61,436 nt of DNA from Thiohalobacter sp. (GTDB taxonomy: Bacteria; Pseudomonadota; Gammaproteobacteria; DSM-19610), in contig JALSRI010000100.1 of the NCBI GenBank assembly GCA_026984835.1, positions 1 to 61,436 on the forward strand. Direction: 5' to 3'. Shown here in pieces: positions 9,945-20,855 of the stretch (position 1 is its first letter; each line of letters opens with the position of its first letter). The position numbers and the translations under genes are program-made. Below the pieces are notes generated by a model. The model did no database searches. It was not told where the DNA came from and saw only the letters and a program-made list of their open reading frames with translations.

Positions 9945-11111
9945 TCAAAGCCCCGCCGCCTCCCGCAGCAGCTCCGCCTTGTCGGTCCGCTCCCAGGGCA
10001 GATCCAGGTCGTCGCGGCCGAAGTGGCCGTAGGCGGCGGTGGGCCGGTAGTGGGGTTCGAGCAGGTCGAGCATGGTGATGATGCCCCAGGGACGCAGGTC
10101 GAAGTGCTCGCGCACCAGATTGATGATCTTGTCCTCGTCGACCTTGTGGGTGCCGAAGGTCTCGATGCTGATGGAAGTCGGTTCGGCCACGCCGATGGCG
10201 TAGGACACCTGGATCTCGCAGCGCTCGGCCAGGCCGGCGGCGACGAGGTTCTTGGCCACGTAGCGGCCGGCGTAGGCGGCCGAGCGGTCGACCTTGGAGG
10301 GGTCCTTGCCGGAGAAGGCGCCACCGCCGTGGCGCGCCATGCCGCCGTAGGTGTCGACGATGATCTTGCGGCCGGTCAGGCCGCAGTCGCCCACCGGGCC
10401 GCCGATGACGAAGCGGCCGGTCGGGTTGATGTGGATCTTGTCCTGCGGGCAGTCGTCCAGCCAGCCGGCCGGCAGCACCGGTTTCAGGATCTCGTCCATC
10501 ACCGCCTCGCGCAGGGCGGCGCTGCCGATGTCCTCGCTGTGCTGGGTGGACAGCACCACCGCGTCCAACCCCACCGGGCGGTGGTTTTCGTAACGCAGCG
10601 TCACCTGGCTCTTGGCGTCGGGGCGCAGCCACGGCAGGCTGCCGTTCTTGCGCACCTCCGCCTGGCGCCGCACCAGGCGGTGGGCGTAGGTGATGGCGGC
10701 GGGCATGAGCACGTCGGTCTCGTCGCTGGCGTAGCCGAACATCAGGCCCTGGTCGCCGGCGCCCTGCTGCTCGCGAGACTCGCGGTCGACGCCCTGGTTG
10801 ATGTCCTGCGACTGCTCGCCCAGGGCGTTGAGCACGGCGCAGGTGGCGCCGTCGAAGCCGATGTCGGAACTGTCGTAACCAATCGACAGCACGGTCTCGC
10901 GTACCAGCTTCTCGTAGTCGACCCGGGCGCCGGTGGTGATCTCGCCGGCCAGCACCACCATGCCGGTCTTGACCAGGGTCTCGCAGGCCACCCGGGCGTG
11001 GGGGTCCTGGTCGATGATGGCATCGACGATGGCGTCCGAGACCTGGTCGGCCATCTTGTCGGGGTGGCCTTCGGAGACGGATTCGGATGTGAACAGGTAG
11101 CTGTTTTTCAT
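9945..11111 (-). CDS. metK: S-adenosylmethionine synthetase MetK
   Basis: This 388-residue enzyme makes SAM from methionine and ATP. It starts [20 protein letters not shown], and shows the family motifs [26 protein letters not shown], the P-loop-like [19 protein letters not shown] and the terminal [15 protein letters not shown] 11111 is preceded by GAGGAGTACC, which fixes the start; an upstream extension reads through the leader terminator and is not translated. The leader contains a promoter, a SAM-II-type aptamer and an intrinsic terminator (11138-11284), predicting repression by SAM. ahcY and metF follow. Confidence 0.97.
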   Translation of the reverse strand: MKNSYLFTSESVSEGHPDKMADQVSDAIVDAIIDQDPHARVACETLVKTGMVVLAGEITTGARVDYEKLVRETVLSIGYDSSDIGFDGATCAVLNALGEQSQDINQGVDRESREQQGAGDQGLMFGYASDETDVLMPAAITYAHRLVRRQAEVRKNGSLPWLRPDAKSQVTLRYENHRPVGLDAVVLSTQHSEDIGSAALREAVMDEILKPVLPAGWLDDCPQDKIHINPTGRFVIGGPVGDCGLTGRKIIVDTYGGMARHGGGAFSGKDPSKVDRSAAYAGRYVAKNLVAAGLAERCEIQVSYAIGVAEPTSISIETFGTHKVDEDKIINLVREHFDLRPWGIITMLDLLEPHYRPTAAYGHFGRDDLDLPWERTDKAELLREAAGL

Positions 11112-11137
11112 GATTTTTGGTGGTACTCCTCGCACAA

Positions 11138-11175
11138 AACAAAAAACCCGCCGGGCGTGAGCTCAAGCGGGTTTC
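11138..11175 (-). terminator. Intrinsic terminator in the metK leader
   Basis: On the minus strand ACCCGC, a 15-base loop and GCGGGT are followed by TTTTTTG. It stands between the SAM-II-type aptamer and the metK start codon, where a riboswitch expression platform would be, so it probably attenuates transcription of metK. Confidence 0.8.
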
Positions 11176-11190
11176 GGAATCGGGTGTGGA

Positions 11191-11250
11191 TGCCTCGCTT
11201 TAGCCGTATTTGTAGAGCGCCCGCAATCTGAACTCAAATCGGCGCTTGCC
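11191..11250 (-). promoter_or_regulatory. SAM-II/SAM-V-type riboswitch aptamer upstream of metK
   Basis: The minus strand reads AGCGCC, GATTTGA, a short loop, AGATTGC, GGGCGCT, then ACAAATA and GGCTAAAGCGAGG. AGCGCC pairs with GGGCGCT to form P1. The blocks GATTTG, TTGC, the AAA-containing linker and GCTAAA-CG-GG match the H-type pseudoknot core shared by SAM-II and SAM-V aptamers. The predicted transcript start at about 11248 falls at the aptamer's 5' edge, and an intrinsic terminator follows. Class assignment is by eye; SAM-V is the main alternative. Confidence 0.8.
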
Positions 11251-11254
11251 GTGC

Positions 11255-11284
11255 ATTCTAGGGTACTATGGTCCGCCCCGTCAA
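11255..11284 (-). promoter_or_regulatory. Sigma70 promoter of metK
   Basis: On the minus strand, TTGACG (11279-11284) and TAGAAT (11255-11260) are separated by 18 bp, close to consensus. The expected start at about 11248 places the riboswitch at the very 5' end of the RNA. Confidence 0.8.
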
Positions 11285-11409
11285 AGGCCGGCGCGCCGGG
11301 TCCGCGTCCGCGCGCCGGCGGCCTGATAAAAATACTTGAGATTCAACCAGATGAATGGGCTGCAAAACACCTTCTATACTCGGGTACCGGGACAGGGAGG
11401 GACAAGAAC

Positions 11410-13668
11410 ATGAGCAGGCGAGCCAACTGGCTGGTGCTGGCCGTGGCCCTGGCGACGGGGCTGGCCGGATGCGGCGGCGGTTCCTCCGGCGGTGGCGCCG
11501 CGCCCGGTGGCGGTGCAGGAGGTGGTGGAGGAGGCGGTGGCGGCGGCAACCCCGTTTCCGGCCTGGCCGCGCGCCCCGCCAATTCCACCTGCGTGGCGCC
11601 CGCGGCGCCGACGCCGGCCAGCGGCGTGGCGCTCACCGCGGCCTTCCCCAACCTGCCGGGCCTGAGCATGCCGGTGGCCCTGTTGCAGGCGCCGGGCAAC
11701 AGCGCGCGCTGGTACGTGGTGGAGCAGGGCGGGCGGGTGCGCTCCTTCGCCAACGATCCCGCCGCCAGCAGCCTGAGCCTGGTGCTGGACATCAGCGGCC
11801 AGGTGGTCTTGGGCGCCGAGTCCGGCCTGCTGGGCATGGCTTTCGCGCCCGATTTCGCCACCAGCGGCCTCGTCTACCTGTCCTATACGGGGCCGGGTAC
11901 CGGTGGCGCCGCGCTCACCAGCTACATATCGCGCTTCAAGAGCAACGACGGCGGCCTGACCATCGACCCCGCCAGTGAGGATATCGTGCTCAGCCTGGCG
12001 CAGCCCTTCGCCAATCACAATGGCGGAAACATTGCATTCGGACCCGATGGCTTCCTCTATATTGGTTTCGGCGACGGGGGCAGCGCCAACGACCCGGACG
12101 GCAACGGCCAGAACACCGGCACCTGGCTGGGCGCCATGCTGCGCATCGACGTCAGCACGCCGCCCTTCAGTACGCCGCCCTACGGCATCCCCGCCGGCAA
12201 CGCCTTTCCCGGCGGCAGTTGCGCGGCCGGGACCTGTCCCGAGATCTACGCCTGGGGGCTGCGCAATCCCTGGCGCTGGAGCTTCGACAGCGCCAGCGGC
12301 AAGCTCTGGGCCGGCGACGTGGGCCAGAACACCTGGGAAGAGATCGATCGGATCGAGGTCGGCAGGAACTACGGCTGGAACCGCTGCGAGGGCGCCCATC
12401 CGCTGGGCGGTGGCGCCGGCACGGCCTGCAACGACCCGGCATTGGTGGACCCCGTGGCCGAGTACGGCACCGGTGTGCAGGGCCGCTGCGCGGTGACCGG
12501 GGGCTATGTCTACCGCGGCAGCACCATTCCCTCGCTGCAGGGCACGCTGTTCTATGGCGACTTCTGCACCGGTGACGTCTGGGGTCTGGATACCACCCAG
12601 GCCGGGGCGACGCCGCAGTTGCTGATACCCGCTTCCGGACGGAACATCAGTTCCTTCGCCCAGGATGCGGGCGGGGAAGTCTACGTCCTGGACTATGGCT
12701 CCGGAGGACCGGACGGGGGCGTGTACCGCATCGATCCCCGGGGTGGCGGTTCCACCGTGCCCTCGCAACTCTCCGCCACCGGCTGCGTCAGCGCGACCGA
12801 TCCGACGCAGCCGGCCGACGGCCTGATCCCCTATGACATCAACGCCCTGTTCTGGTCCGACGGGGCGCAGAAGGAGCGTTTCCTGGCGCTGCCCGACACG
12901 GCCTTCATCGACATCGACCCGGACGACGACTGGAGCTTTCCCGTCGGCACGGTGCTGATGAAGCATTTCCGCCTCGGCGGCCGCCTGATCGAGACCCGCC
13001 TGCTCATGCGCCACACCGACGGCAGCTGGGCCGGCTACAGCTACGAGTGGAACGCCGCCGGGACCGATGCCACCCTGGTGCCGGGTGGCAAGACCAGGAC
13101 CATCAACGGCCAGCAGTGGATCTATCCCAGCGGCGGTGAATGCCTGCGCTGCCACACGGCGGCGGCCGGGCGGGTGCTGGGGCCGGAGACGGCGCAGATG
13201 AACCGCGACTTCACCTACCCCTCGACCGGTATCACCGCCAACCAGCTCACCACCTTCGAGGCCATCGGCCTGTTCTCCGCTCCGCTGGCGGCCGATCCCG
13301 CCAATCTGCCCGCCCTGCTCGACCCCTACGGCGGCGGCGACCGCAGCGGCCGGGCGCGGGCCTGGTTGCACACCAACTGCGCCTACTGCCACCGTCCCAA
13401 CGGTCCCACCCCGGCCAGCATCAATCTGGACTACCGTGCGCCGGTGGCCAACATGAACCTCTGCAATGCCGTGCCACTCCACGGCGATCTCGGGATCAAC
13501 GGGGCGCGCCTCGTCACCCCGGGCGACCACCGCCTGTCGCTGCTGTGGGAGCGCATGCAGCGGCGTGACAGCTTCGGCATGCCGCCGCTGGGCAGTACGC
13601 TGATCGACACGGCCGGCCGCCAACTGCTGCTGGACTGGATCGACGCCATGAACCAGAATTGCCTCTGA
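11410..13668 (+). CDS. Lipoprotein fusion: PQQ-type sugar dehydrogenase plus dihaem cytochrome c
   Basis: The 752-residue product starts MSRRANWLVLAVALATGLAGC, a lipobox (LAGC), followed by a Gly-rich linker. Residues about 80-430 resemble glucose/sorbosone dehydrogenases: GLLGMAFAPDF, NHNGGNIAFGPDGFLYIGFGDGG, EIYAWGLRNPWRW, GDVGQNTWEEID, GGYVYRGSTIPSL. The C-terminal part has two CXXCH haem sites, CLRCH (encoded near 13144) and CAYCH (near 13381), as in SO2930-type dihaem proteins. It probably sits on the envelope and passes electrons from an oxidised sugar or aldehyde to a respiratory acceptor. The PQQ requirement and substrate are inferred. A few bases separate it from a thioredoxin-fold gene. 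Confidence 0.82.
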   Translation: MSRRANWLVLAVALATGLAGCGGGSSGGGAAPGGGAGGGGGGGGGGNPVSGLAARPANSTCVAPAAPTPASGVALTAAFPNLPGLSMPVALLQAPGNSARWYVVEQGGRVRSFANDPAASSLSLVLDISGQVVLGAESGLLGMAFAPDFATSGLVYLSYTGPGTGGAALTSYISRFKSNDGGLTIDPASEDIVLSLAQPFANHNGGNIAFGPDGFLYIGFGDGGSANDPDGNGQNTGTWLGAMLRIDVSTPPFSTPPYGIPAGNAFPGGSCAAGTCPEIYAWGLRNPWRWSFDSASGKLWAGDVGQNTWEEIDRIEVGRNYGWNRCEGAHPLGGGAGTACNDPALVDPVAEYGTGVQGRCAVTGGYVYRGSTIPSLQGTLFYGDFCTGDVWGLDTTQAGATPQLLIPASGRNISSFAQDAGGEVYVLDYGSGGPDGGVYRIDPRGGGSTVPSQLSATGCVSATDPTQPADGLIPYDINALFWSDGAQKERFLALPDTAFIDIDPDDDWSFPVGTVLMKHFRLGGRLIETRLLMRHTDGSWAGYSYEWNAAGTDATLVPGGKTRTINGQQWIYPSGGECLRCHTAAAGRVLGPETAQMNRDFTYPSTGITANQLTTFEAIGLFSAPLAADPANLPALLDPYGGGDRSGRARAWLHTNCAYCHRPNGPTPASINLDYRAPVANMNLCNAVPLHGDLGINGARLVTPGDHRLSLLWERMQRRDSFGMPPLGSTLIDTAGRQLLLDWIDAMNQNCL

Positions 13669-13728
13669 GGCCGCCGCCCCGGGGCGGCGGGCCTGTCACT
13701 GCCAACTGTTCAGCGAGGAGATCCAACC

Positions 13729-14292
13729 ATGGTCAGTCTGGAAACCCCGGTGTGCGACTTCGGCGCCCCGGCCATCGATTTCGCCCTGCCCGGCGTGGAC
13801 GGCAAGATCTGGACCCTGGAGGACTGCCGCGGCGACAAGGGGTTGCTGGTCATGTTCATCTGCAACCACTGCCCCTACGTCAAGGCCATCCGCGAGCGGC
13901 TGGTGCGGGATACGCGCGAGCTGCTGGACTACGGCGTCAAGAGCGTCGCCATCATGTCCAACGACCCCGCCGAGTACGCGGAAGACTCCTTCGAGAACAT
14001 GAAGAAAGTGGCCGCGGAATACGATTTCCCCTTCCCCTATCTGCTGGATGAAACCCAGGAGGTGGCCCGGGCCTACGGCGCCGTCTGCACGCCGGACTTC
14101 TTCGGCTACAACGCCAAGCTGGAACTCCAGTACCGGGGTCGCCTCGACGCCAGCCGCAAGGAGACGGCACCGCCGGACGCCCGCCGTGAACTCTTCGAGG
14201 CCATGGTGCAGGTGGCCGAGACCGGCGAGGGTCCGCCGGCCCAGATTCCCAGCATCGGCTGCTCCATCAAATGGAAGGGCGAGGCGGCCTGA
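13729..14292 (+). CDS. Thioredoxin-fold (AhpC/TSA-like) protein
   Basis: This 187-residue protein has no signal peptide. A thioredoxin fold is indicated by FALPGVDGKIWTLEDCRGDKGLLVMF and the motif CNHCPYVKAI at the active-site position (CxxC), with a cis-Pro-type turn at CTPDFFGYN. This family is annotated as thioredoxin or redoxin domain proteins, often of about 185 residues, and the exact substrate is unknown. The ATG is preceded by GAGGAGATCC. It follows the cytochrome fusion by 60 bp and could be co-transcribed with it. Confidence 0.8.
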   Translation: MVSLETPVCDFGAPAIDFALPGVDGKIWTLEDCRGDKGLLVMFICNHCPYVKAIRERLVRDTRELLDYGVKSVAIMSNDPAEYAEDSFENMKKVAAEYDFPFPYLLDETQEVARAYGAVCTPDFFGYNAKLELQYRGRLDASRKETAPPDARRELFEAMVQVAETGEGPPAQIPSIGCSIKWKGEAA

Positions 14293-14795
14293 GGGAGGCG
14301 CCGGAAAGACAAGGTCGAGCCAGGTGCCCGCGCGGCAGCGCGGCAACCGGGAAGGACGCGCAGGGAAAAAAACAAGATGAAACCACCAAGGCGCACGAAG
14401 GCCCAAATATTTCTTGTCCATACATAAGAGCGTTCTTGGCGTCACCGGTGTCCTGGCGGCGGGAAAAAAGACCGTTGCCGCCGCGTGAAAGCGCTATCTG
14501 TCAACAAATTGTCACCCGCCGAAATCGCCTATTGCCCCCCGCGGCCATCTGTTGGAGAATGGCGCGCTCGACCCGGCTGCGACCCGCGGCGCATGGCATG
14601 CGGCGGCGGTGTCGGGCCCTGGGGTAGCGCCAGGATCGACGGCGAACGGGGCGACGGGCCAGGGCCCGCGCGGCGCCGCGGCATCCAGCACCCGGCATTC
14701 ACGACGGTCGCACCTCCATGCAGGTGGCGGGCGTGTTGCTGCTGAAAAAAGCGGCACGACGACAAAGATTCGAATCAAAACAGCAGGAGAGACCT
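14293..14795. other. Intergenic region upstream of tkt with a repeat remnant
   Basis: About 500 bp contain no supported gene. Bases 14378-14400 (ACCACCAAGGCGCACGAAGG) look like a single arm of the 9-bp-periodic AAGG repeats seen whole at 29846-29994, without a matching opposite arm. The remainder is GC-rich, with no recognisable tRNA, riboswitch or clear promoter. The tkt promoter must lie here. Confidence 0.5.
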
Positions 14796-16796
14796 ATGGC
14801 CTCGCGTAGAGAACTTGCCAATGCCATCCGTGCGCTCAGCATGGATGCGGTCCAGAAAGCCAAGTCCGGCCACCCCGGTGCCCCCATGGGTATGGCCGAC
14901 ATCGCCGAAGTGCTCTGGAACGATCACATGAAGCACAACCCGGCCAATCCCAAGTGGGCCGACCGCGACCGCTTCATCCTCTCCAACGGTCACGGCTCCA
15001 TGCTGATCTATTCGCTGCTGCACCTGACCGGCTACGACCTGTCCATGGAAGACATCAAGAACTTCCGCCAGCTGCATTCCAAGACCCCGGGCCACCCCGA
15101 ATACGGCTACGCGCCGGGCGTCGAGACCACCACCGGCCCGCTGGGTCAGGGCATCACCAACGGCGTCGGCATGGCCATCGCCGAAAAGGTGCTGGCCGGC
15201 CAGTTCAATCGCGACACCCACCACATCGTCGACCACTACACCTATGTGTTCATGGGCGACGGCTGCCTCATGGAAGGCATCTCCCACGAGGCCTGCTCGC
15301 TGGCCGGCACCCTGGGCCTCGGCAAGCTGATCGCTTTCTGGGACGACAACGGCATCTCCATCGACGGCCACGTCGAGGGCTGGTTCACCGACGACACGCC
15401 CAAGCGCTTCGAGGCCTACGGCTGGCACGTCATCCGCGACGTCGACGGCCACGACCCGGCCGCCATCGACAAGGCCATCCACGAGGCCAAGTCGGTCAAC
15501 GACAGGCCCACCCTGATCTGCTGCAAGACCGTCATCGGCTACGGCGCCCCCAACCTGTGCGGCAGCCACGACTGCCACGGCGCGCCGCTGGGCGAGGACG
15601 AGATCCAGGCCACCCGCGAGAACCTGGGCTGGAAATACGGTCCGTTCGAGATTCCGGACGAGATCTACGCGGGCTGGGACGCCAGAAAGAAGGGCGCCGA
15701 GGCCGAGCAGCACTGGAACGAGAAATTCGCCGCCTACAAGAAGGATCATCCGGAGCTGGCGGCCGAGTTCGAGCGCCGCGTGCTGAAGGGCGAACTGCCC
15801 GCCAACTGGGCCGAGGAAGCCGCGAAATTCATCACCAGCGTCAATGAAAAGGCCGAGACCATCGCCTCGCGCAAGGCCTCCCAGAACGCGCTCAACGGCT
15901 ACGGCCCGGTGCTGCCCGAATTCCTGGGCGGTTCCGCCGACCTGGCCGGCTCCAACCTGACCCTGTGGTCGGGTTCCAGGGCCATCAGCAACACGGTGTC
16001 CGACGGCAACTACATCCACTACGGCGTGCGCGAGTTCGGCATGTCCGCCATCATGAACGGCATCGCGCTGCACGGCGGCTTCATCCCCTACGGCGCCACC
16101 TTCCTGATGTTCTCGGAGTACGCCCGCAACGCCCTGCGCATGGCGGCGCTGATGAAGATCCAGAGCATCTTCGTCTACACCCACGATTCCATCGGCCTGG
16201 GCGAGGACGGTCCCACCCACCAGCCCGTCGAGCAGACCGCCACCCTGCGCATGATTCCCAACATGTCGGTGTGGCGTCCCTGTGACGCCGTCGAGTCGGC
16301 GGTGTGCTGGAAGGTCGCCATCGAGCGCAAGGAGGGCCCCAGTTCCCTGATCTTCTCGCGCCAGAACCTGGCCCACCAGAACCGTACGGCCGAGCAGATC
16401 GCCAACATCGAGCGCGGTGGCTACATCCTGAAGGATTGTGACGGCACGCCGGACGCCATCCTCATCGCCACCGGTTCCGAGGTGGATCTGGCGATGCAGG
16501 CGGCCGGGCAGATGTCCGGCCGCAAGATCCGCGTGGTGTCCATGCCGTCCACCGACACCTTCGACGCCCAGGACGAGGCCTACCGCGAGTCGGTGCTGCC
16601 GTCCTCGGTGCGCGCGCGCGTCGCCGTGGAAGCCGGTGTGACCGACTTCTGGCTCAAGTACGTGGGCCTGGAAGGCAAGGTCATCGGCATCAACCGCTTC
16701 GGCGAGTCGGCGCCGGCGGGCGAGTTGTTCAAATATTTCGGCTTCACCCCCGAGAAGGTGGTCGAGGCCGTCGAGGCCGTGCTCCAGGCGGTCTAG
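14796..16796 (+). CDS. tkt: Transketolase
   Basis: This 666-residue ThDP enzyme moves two-carbon ketol units in the Calvin and pentose-phosphate cycles. It begins [14 protein letters not shown] after AGCAGGAGAGACCT. Visible motifs are [28 protein letters not shown], the ThDP-binding [13 protein letters not shown] ending in DDN, and in the second domain [14 protein letters not shown]. It opens the tkt-gap-pgk-pyk-fba run, the order typical of autotrophic proteobacteria, so a role in CO2 fixation as well as central metabolism is likely. No cbbL/cbbM lies in the window. Confidence 0.97.
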   Translation: MASRRELANAIRALSMDAVQKAKSGHPGAPMGMADIAEVLWNDHMKHNPANPKWADRDRFILSNGHGSMLIYSLLHLTGYDLSMEDIKNFRQLHSKTPGHPEYGYAPGVETTTGPLGQGITNGVGMAIAEKVLAGQFNRDTHHIVDHYTYVFMGDGCLMEGISHEACSLAGTLGLGKLIAFWDDNGISIDGHVEGWFTDDTPKRFEAYGWHVIRDVDGHDPAAIDKAIHEAKSVNDRPTLICCKTVIGYGAPNLCGSHDCHGAPLGEDEIQATRENLGWKYGPFEIPDEIYAGWDARKKGAEAEQHWNEKFAAYKKDHPELAAEFERRVLKGELPANWAEEAAKFITSVNEKAETIASRKASQNALNGYGPVLPEFLGGSADLAGSNLTLWSGSRAISNTVSDGNYIHYGVREFGMSAIMNGIALHGGFIPYGATFLMFSEYARNALRMAALMKIQSIFVYTHDSIGLGEDGPTHQPVEQTATLRMIPNMSVWRPCDAVESAVCWKVAIERKEGPSSLIFSRQNLAHQNRTAEQIANIERGGYILKDCDGTPDAILIATGSEVDLAMQAAGQMSGRKIRVVSMPSTDTFDAQDEAYRESVLPSSVRARVAVEAGVTDFWLKYVGLEGKVIGINRFGESAPAGELFKYFGFTPEKVVEAVEAVLQAV

Positions 16797-17849
<1,053 letters not shown>

Positions 17850-17911
17850 GGCGGACCGATCGAGACAGTTTGCGGGGCGGGCAGACGCCCGCCCCGCCGG
17901 CTGCCCCACAG

Positions 17912-17945
17912 AGCATTTTGCCAAGCCATGGCTTGGCAAAATGCT
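17912..17945. repeat. Perfect 34-bp palindrome between gap and pgk
   Basis: AGCATTTTGCCAAGC is followed by CATG and then by its exact reverse complement, GCTTGGCAAAATGCT. It lies 62 bp after gap and 25 bp before pgk. It has no U-tract, so it is not a standard terminator. It could be an mRNA-processing or stability hairpin, a protein-binding site or a REP-like mobile palindrome. Confidence 0.9.
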
Positions 17946-17970
17946 TTGAACCCGCATCTGGAGTAACGCC

Positions 17971-19152
17971 ATGTCCGTAATCAAGATGACCGACCTGGAT
18001 CTCGCCGGCAAGCGCGTGCTGATCCGGGAAGACCTCAATGTACCCATCAAGGACGGCAAGGTCTCTTCCGACAAGCGCATCCGCGCCTCCCTGCCCACCA
18101 TCGAGCACGCCATGAAGGCGGGCGGCCGGGTCATGCTGATGTCGCACCTGGGCCGACCCACCGAGGGTGAGTTCAGCGAGGAATTCTCCCTGAAGCCGGT
18201 CGCCGATCATCTGTCGGGCCTGCTGGGCAAGGAAGTCCGCCTGGTCAGGGATTACCTCGACAACCCGCCCGAACTGGCCGATGGCGAGGTCGTGATCCTG
18301 GAGAACGTGCGCTTCAACCAGGGCGAGAAGAAGAACGACGAGGCGCTGTCGAAGAAATACGCCGCCCTGTGCGACATCTATGTCATGGACGCCTTCGGCA
18401 CCGCCCACCGGGCCCAGGCCTCGACCCACGGCGTGGCCCGCTTCGCGCCGGTGGCCTGCGCCGGCCCGCTGCTGGCCGGGGAGCTGGAGGCGCTGGGCAA
18501 GGCGCTCAACGATCCCGAGCGCCCCATGGTCGCCATCGTTGGTGGCTCCAAGGTCTCCACCAAGCTGACCGTGCTGGAATCGCTCAGCCAGGTGGTCGAC
18601 CAGCTCATCCCGGGCGGCGGCATCGCCAACACCTTCATCGCCGCCTGCGGCCACAACGTCGGCAAGTCACTGTACGAAGAGGATCTGATCCCCGAGGCCA
18701 GGCGCCTGATGGAGGCGGCGAAGGCCAAGGGCGGCGAGATCCCGGTGCCGACCGACGTGGTGGTGGGCAAGGAATTCTCGGAGCATGCCGAGGCGACGGT
18801 GAAGAAGGTCGACGAGGTGGCCGACGACGACATGATCTTCGACATCGGTCCCGAGACCGCGGCGCGCTTCGCCGATATGATGAAGAAAGCCGGCACCATC
18901 GTCTGGAACGGCCCGGTCGGCGTATTCGAGTTCGACCAGTTCGGCGAGGGCACCCGTACCCTGGGCCTGGCCATCGCCGAGTCCAGCGCCTTCTCCATCG
19001 CCGGCGGCGGCGACACCCTGGCGGCGGTGGACAAATACGGCATCGCCGACAGGATCTCCTACATCTCCACCGGCGGCGGCGCCTTCCTGGAATTCCTCGA
19101 GGGCAAGAAATTGCCGGCGGTGGCCATCCTGGAAGAGCGGGCTGCGGGTTGA
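17971..19152 (+). CDS. pgk: Phosphoglycerate kinase
   Basis: This 393-residue kinase transfers phosphate between 1,3-bisphosphoglycerate and ADP. It starts [25 protein letters not shown]. Motifs include [63 protein letters not shown] and [12 protein letters not shown]. It is third in the tkt-gap-pgk-pyk-fba cluster and is separated from pyk by repeat copy 3, which might reduce read-through. Confidence 0.97.
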   Translation: MSVIKMTDLDLAGKRVLIREDLNVPIKDGKVSSDKRIRASLPTIEHAMKAGGRVMLMSHLGRPTEGEFSEEFSLKPVADHLSGLLGKEVRLVRDYLDNPPELADGEVVILENVRFNQGEKKNDEALSKKYAALCDIYVMDAFGTAHRAQASTHGVARFAPVACAGPLLAGELEALGKALNDPERPMVAIVGGSKVSTKLTVLESLSQVVDQLIPGGGIANTFIAACGHNVGKSLYEEDLIPEARRLMEAAKAKGGEIPVPTDVVVGKEFSEHAEATVKKVDEVADDDMIFDIGPETAARFADMMKKAGTIVWNGPVGVFEFDQFGEGTRTLGLAIAESSAFSIAGGGDTLAAVDKYGIADRISYISTGGGAFLEFLEGKKLPAVAILEERAAG

Positions 19153-19163
19153 GGAACTTTTGA

Positions 19164-19279
19164 TATGGCTACGGAAAGCACGGAAAACACGCACGGGATT
19201 CCCGTTTGCGGCACGCGCTCCGCGCGATGCCGCAACACGCAAGGTGTTTGTCCGTGTTTTCCGTGCTTTCCGTGGCCAA
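19164..19279. repeat. Nonamer-trimer inverted repeat, copy 3
   Basis: The left arm (19165-19194) is ATGGCTACGGAAAGCACGGA plus the next nonamer. The right arm (19248-19278) is GTCCGTGTTTTCCGTGCTTT then CCGTGGCCA. The interior contains TTGCGGCA...TGCCGCAA around a CGCGCTCCGCGCG core. It fills the pgk-pyk spacer, starting 11 bp after the pgk stop and ending 20 bp before pyk. Confidence 0.85.
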
Positions 19280-19298
19280 CCAACGACAACGGCTGACT

Positions 19299-20744
19299 AT
19301 GCAGCGTAGAACCAAGATCGTCGCCACCCTGGGGCCGTCCACCGACGATCCCAAGGTGCTGGACGACATGATCCAGGCCGGCGTGGACGTGGTCCGCGTC
19401 AACTTCTCCCACGGCACACACGAAGAGCACATGCGGCGCGCCGAACAGGTGCGCAACCGGGCCCGTGCCCATGGCCGCCAGGTCGGCGTGTTCGCCGACC
19501 TGCAGGGCCCCAAGATCCGCATCGACAAGTTCAAGGACGGCAAGATCCACCTGGTGGAGGGTGAGCGCTTCGTTCTGGATGCCTCGCTCGATCCCGACGC
19601 CGGCACCAGGGAGCGCGTCGGCATCGCCTACAAGCAGCTGCCGCAGGACGTCGACCGCGGCGACACCCTGCTGCTCGACGACGGCGCCGTGGTGCTGTGG
19701 GTCGAGGAAGTGAAGGGCATGGAGATCGACTGCCGCGTGGTGGTGGGCGGCGAGCTGTCCAACAACAAGGGCATCAACCGCCAGGGCGGCGGCCTGTCGG
19801 CCCAGGCCATCACCGACAAGGACCGCGCCGACATCAAGTTCGCCGCCGAGATGCAGGCCGACTACGTGGCGGTGTCCTTCCCGCGCAGCGCCGACGACAT
19901 CCACGAGGCGCGCGAGCTGCTGCGCCAGGCCGGCGGCCACGGCGGCATCGTCGCCAAGATCGAGCGCGCCGAGGCCATGGATGCCCTGGAAGACATCATC
20001 GCCGCCACCGACGTGGTCATGATCGCGCGCGGCGACCTGGGCGTGGAGATCGGCGACGCCGAGCTGCCGGCGGTGCAGAAGCGCATCATCAAGGTGGCCC
20101 GCACCATGGACCGGGTGGTGATCACCGCCACCCAGATGATGCAGTCCATGATCGAGAACCCCATACCGACCCGAGCCGAGGTGTTCGACGTGGCCAATGC
20201 CGTCATCGACGGCACCGACGCCGTCATGCTGTCGGCCGAGACCGCCACCGGCAAGCACGTCGCCAAGGTCATCGAGGCCATGGACCGCATCTGTCGCGGC
20301 GCCGAGCGGCAGCGTATCGACATGGGCTTCGAGCGGCGCTCCCGGGTTCAGTTCAAGCGCATCGACGAAGCCATCGCCAAGGCGGCCATGTACACCGCCA
20401 ACCACCTGGGCGTGAAGGCGATCGCGGCCCTGACCGAGTCCGGCGCCACGCCGCTGTGGATGTCGCGCATCAGCTCCGGCATCCCCATCTACGCCTTGAC
20501 GCGTCACGTGGAGACGCGTAGAAAAGTGACCCTGTACCGTGGCGTCTACCCGGTCAGTTTCGATGTCACCACCACCGATCATCCCCAGGTGAACCGGGAA
20601 GTTATCGACGAACTGGTCCGCCGCGGCGCGGTGCGTGACGGCGACCTGGTGATCATCACCAAGGGTGATCTGGCGGGGGTGCTGGGGGGCACCAACGCCA
20701 TGAAGATCATCCGCGTGGGCGAACACGTGCTGAACGTGGAATGA
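19299..20744 (+). CDS. pyk: Pyruvate kinase
   Basis: This 481-residue enzyme converts PEP and ADP to pyruvate and ATP. It starts MQRRTKIVATLGPSTDD, the usual start; the upstream in-frame extension reads through the repeat and is rejected. Motifs are VNFSHGTHEEH, DLQGPKIRI, VSFPRSADDI, AKIERAEAM, the catalytic IARGDLGVEIG and ITATQMMQSMIENPIPTRAEVFDVANAV. Its position inside a Calvin-type cluster suggests it drains fixed carbon to pyruvate. Confidence 0.96.
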   Translation: MQRRTKIVATLGPSTDDPKVLDDMIQAGVDVVRVNFSHGTHEEHMRRAEQVRNRARAHGRQVGVFADLQGPKIRIDKFKDGKIHLVEGERFVLDASLDPDAGTRERVGIAYKQLPQDVDRGDTLLLDDGAVVLWVEEVKGMEIDCRVVVGGELSNNKGINRQGGGLSAQAITDKDRADIKFAAEMQADYVAVSFPRSADDIHEARELLRQAGGHGGIVAKIERAEAMDALEDIIAATDVVMIARGDLGVEIGDAELPAVQKRIIKVARTMDRVVITATQMMQSMIENPIPTRAEVFDVANAVIDGTDAVMLSAETATGKHVAKVIEAMDRICRGAERQRIDMGFERRSRVQFKRIDEAIAKAAMYTANHLGVKAIAALTESGATPLWMSRISSGIPIYALTRHVETRRKVTLYRGVYPVSFDVTTTDHPQVNREVIDELVRRGAVRDGDLVIITKGDLAGVLGGTNAMKIIRVGEHVLNVE

Positions 20745-20855
20745 AGCCATTGTCCCCACGTTTTGTGTTGCTGATCGCCGCCGAACAGCGGCGGTACAAT
20801 GCGCCCAGCCGTTCGACAAATTCACTAGTCCACTGAACATTCCGAGGAGTACATC

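Noticed and set aside
11376-11390. TATACT as a -10 box for the sugar dehydrogenase gene
   Set aside because: No reasonable -35 lies 16-18 bp upstream; the TTGAGA present is 33 bp away.
11490-11550. Tandem GGTGGCGG-type bases
   Set aside because: They encode the Gly-rich linker after the lipoprotein cysteine and are coding low complexity, not a separate repeat element.
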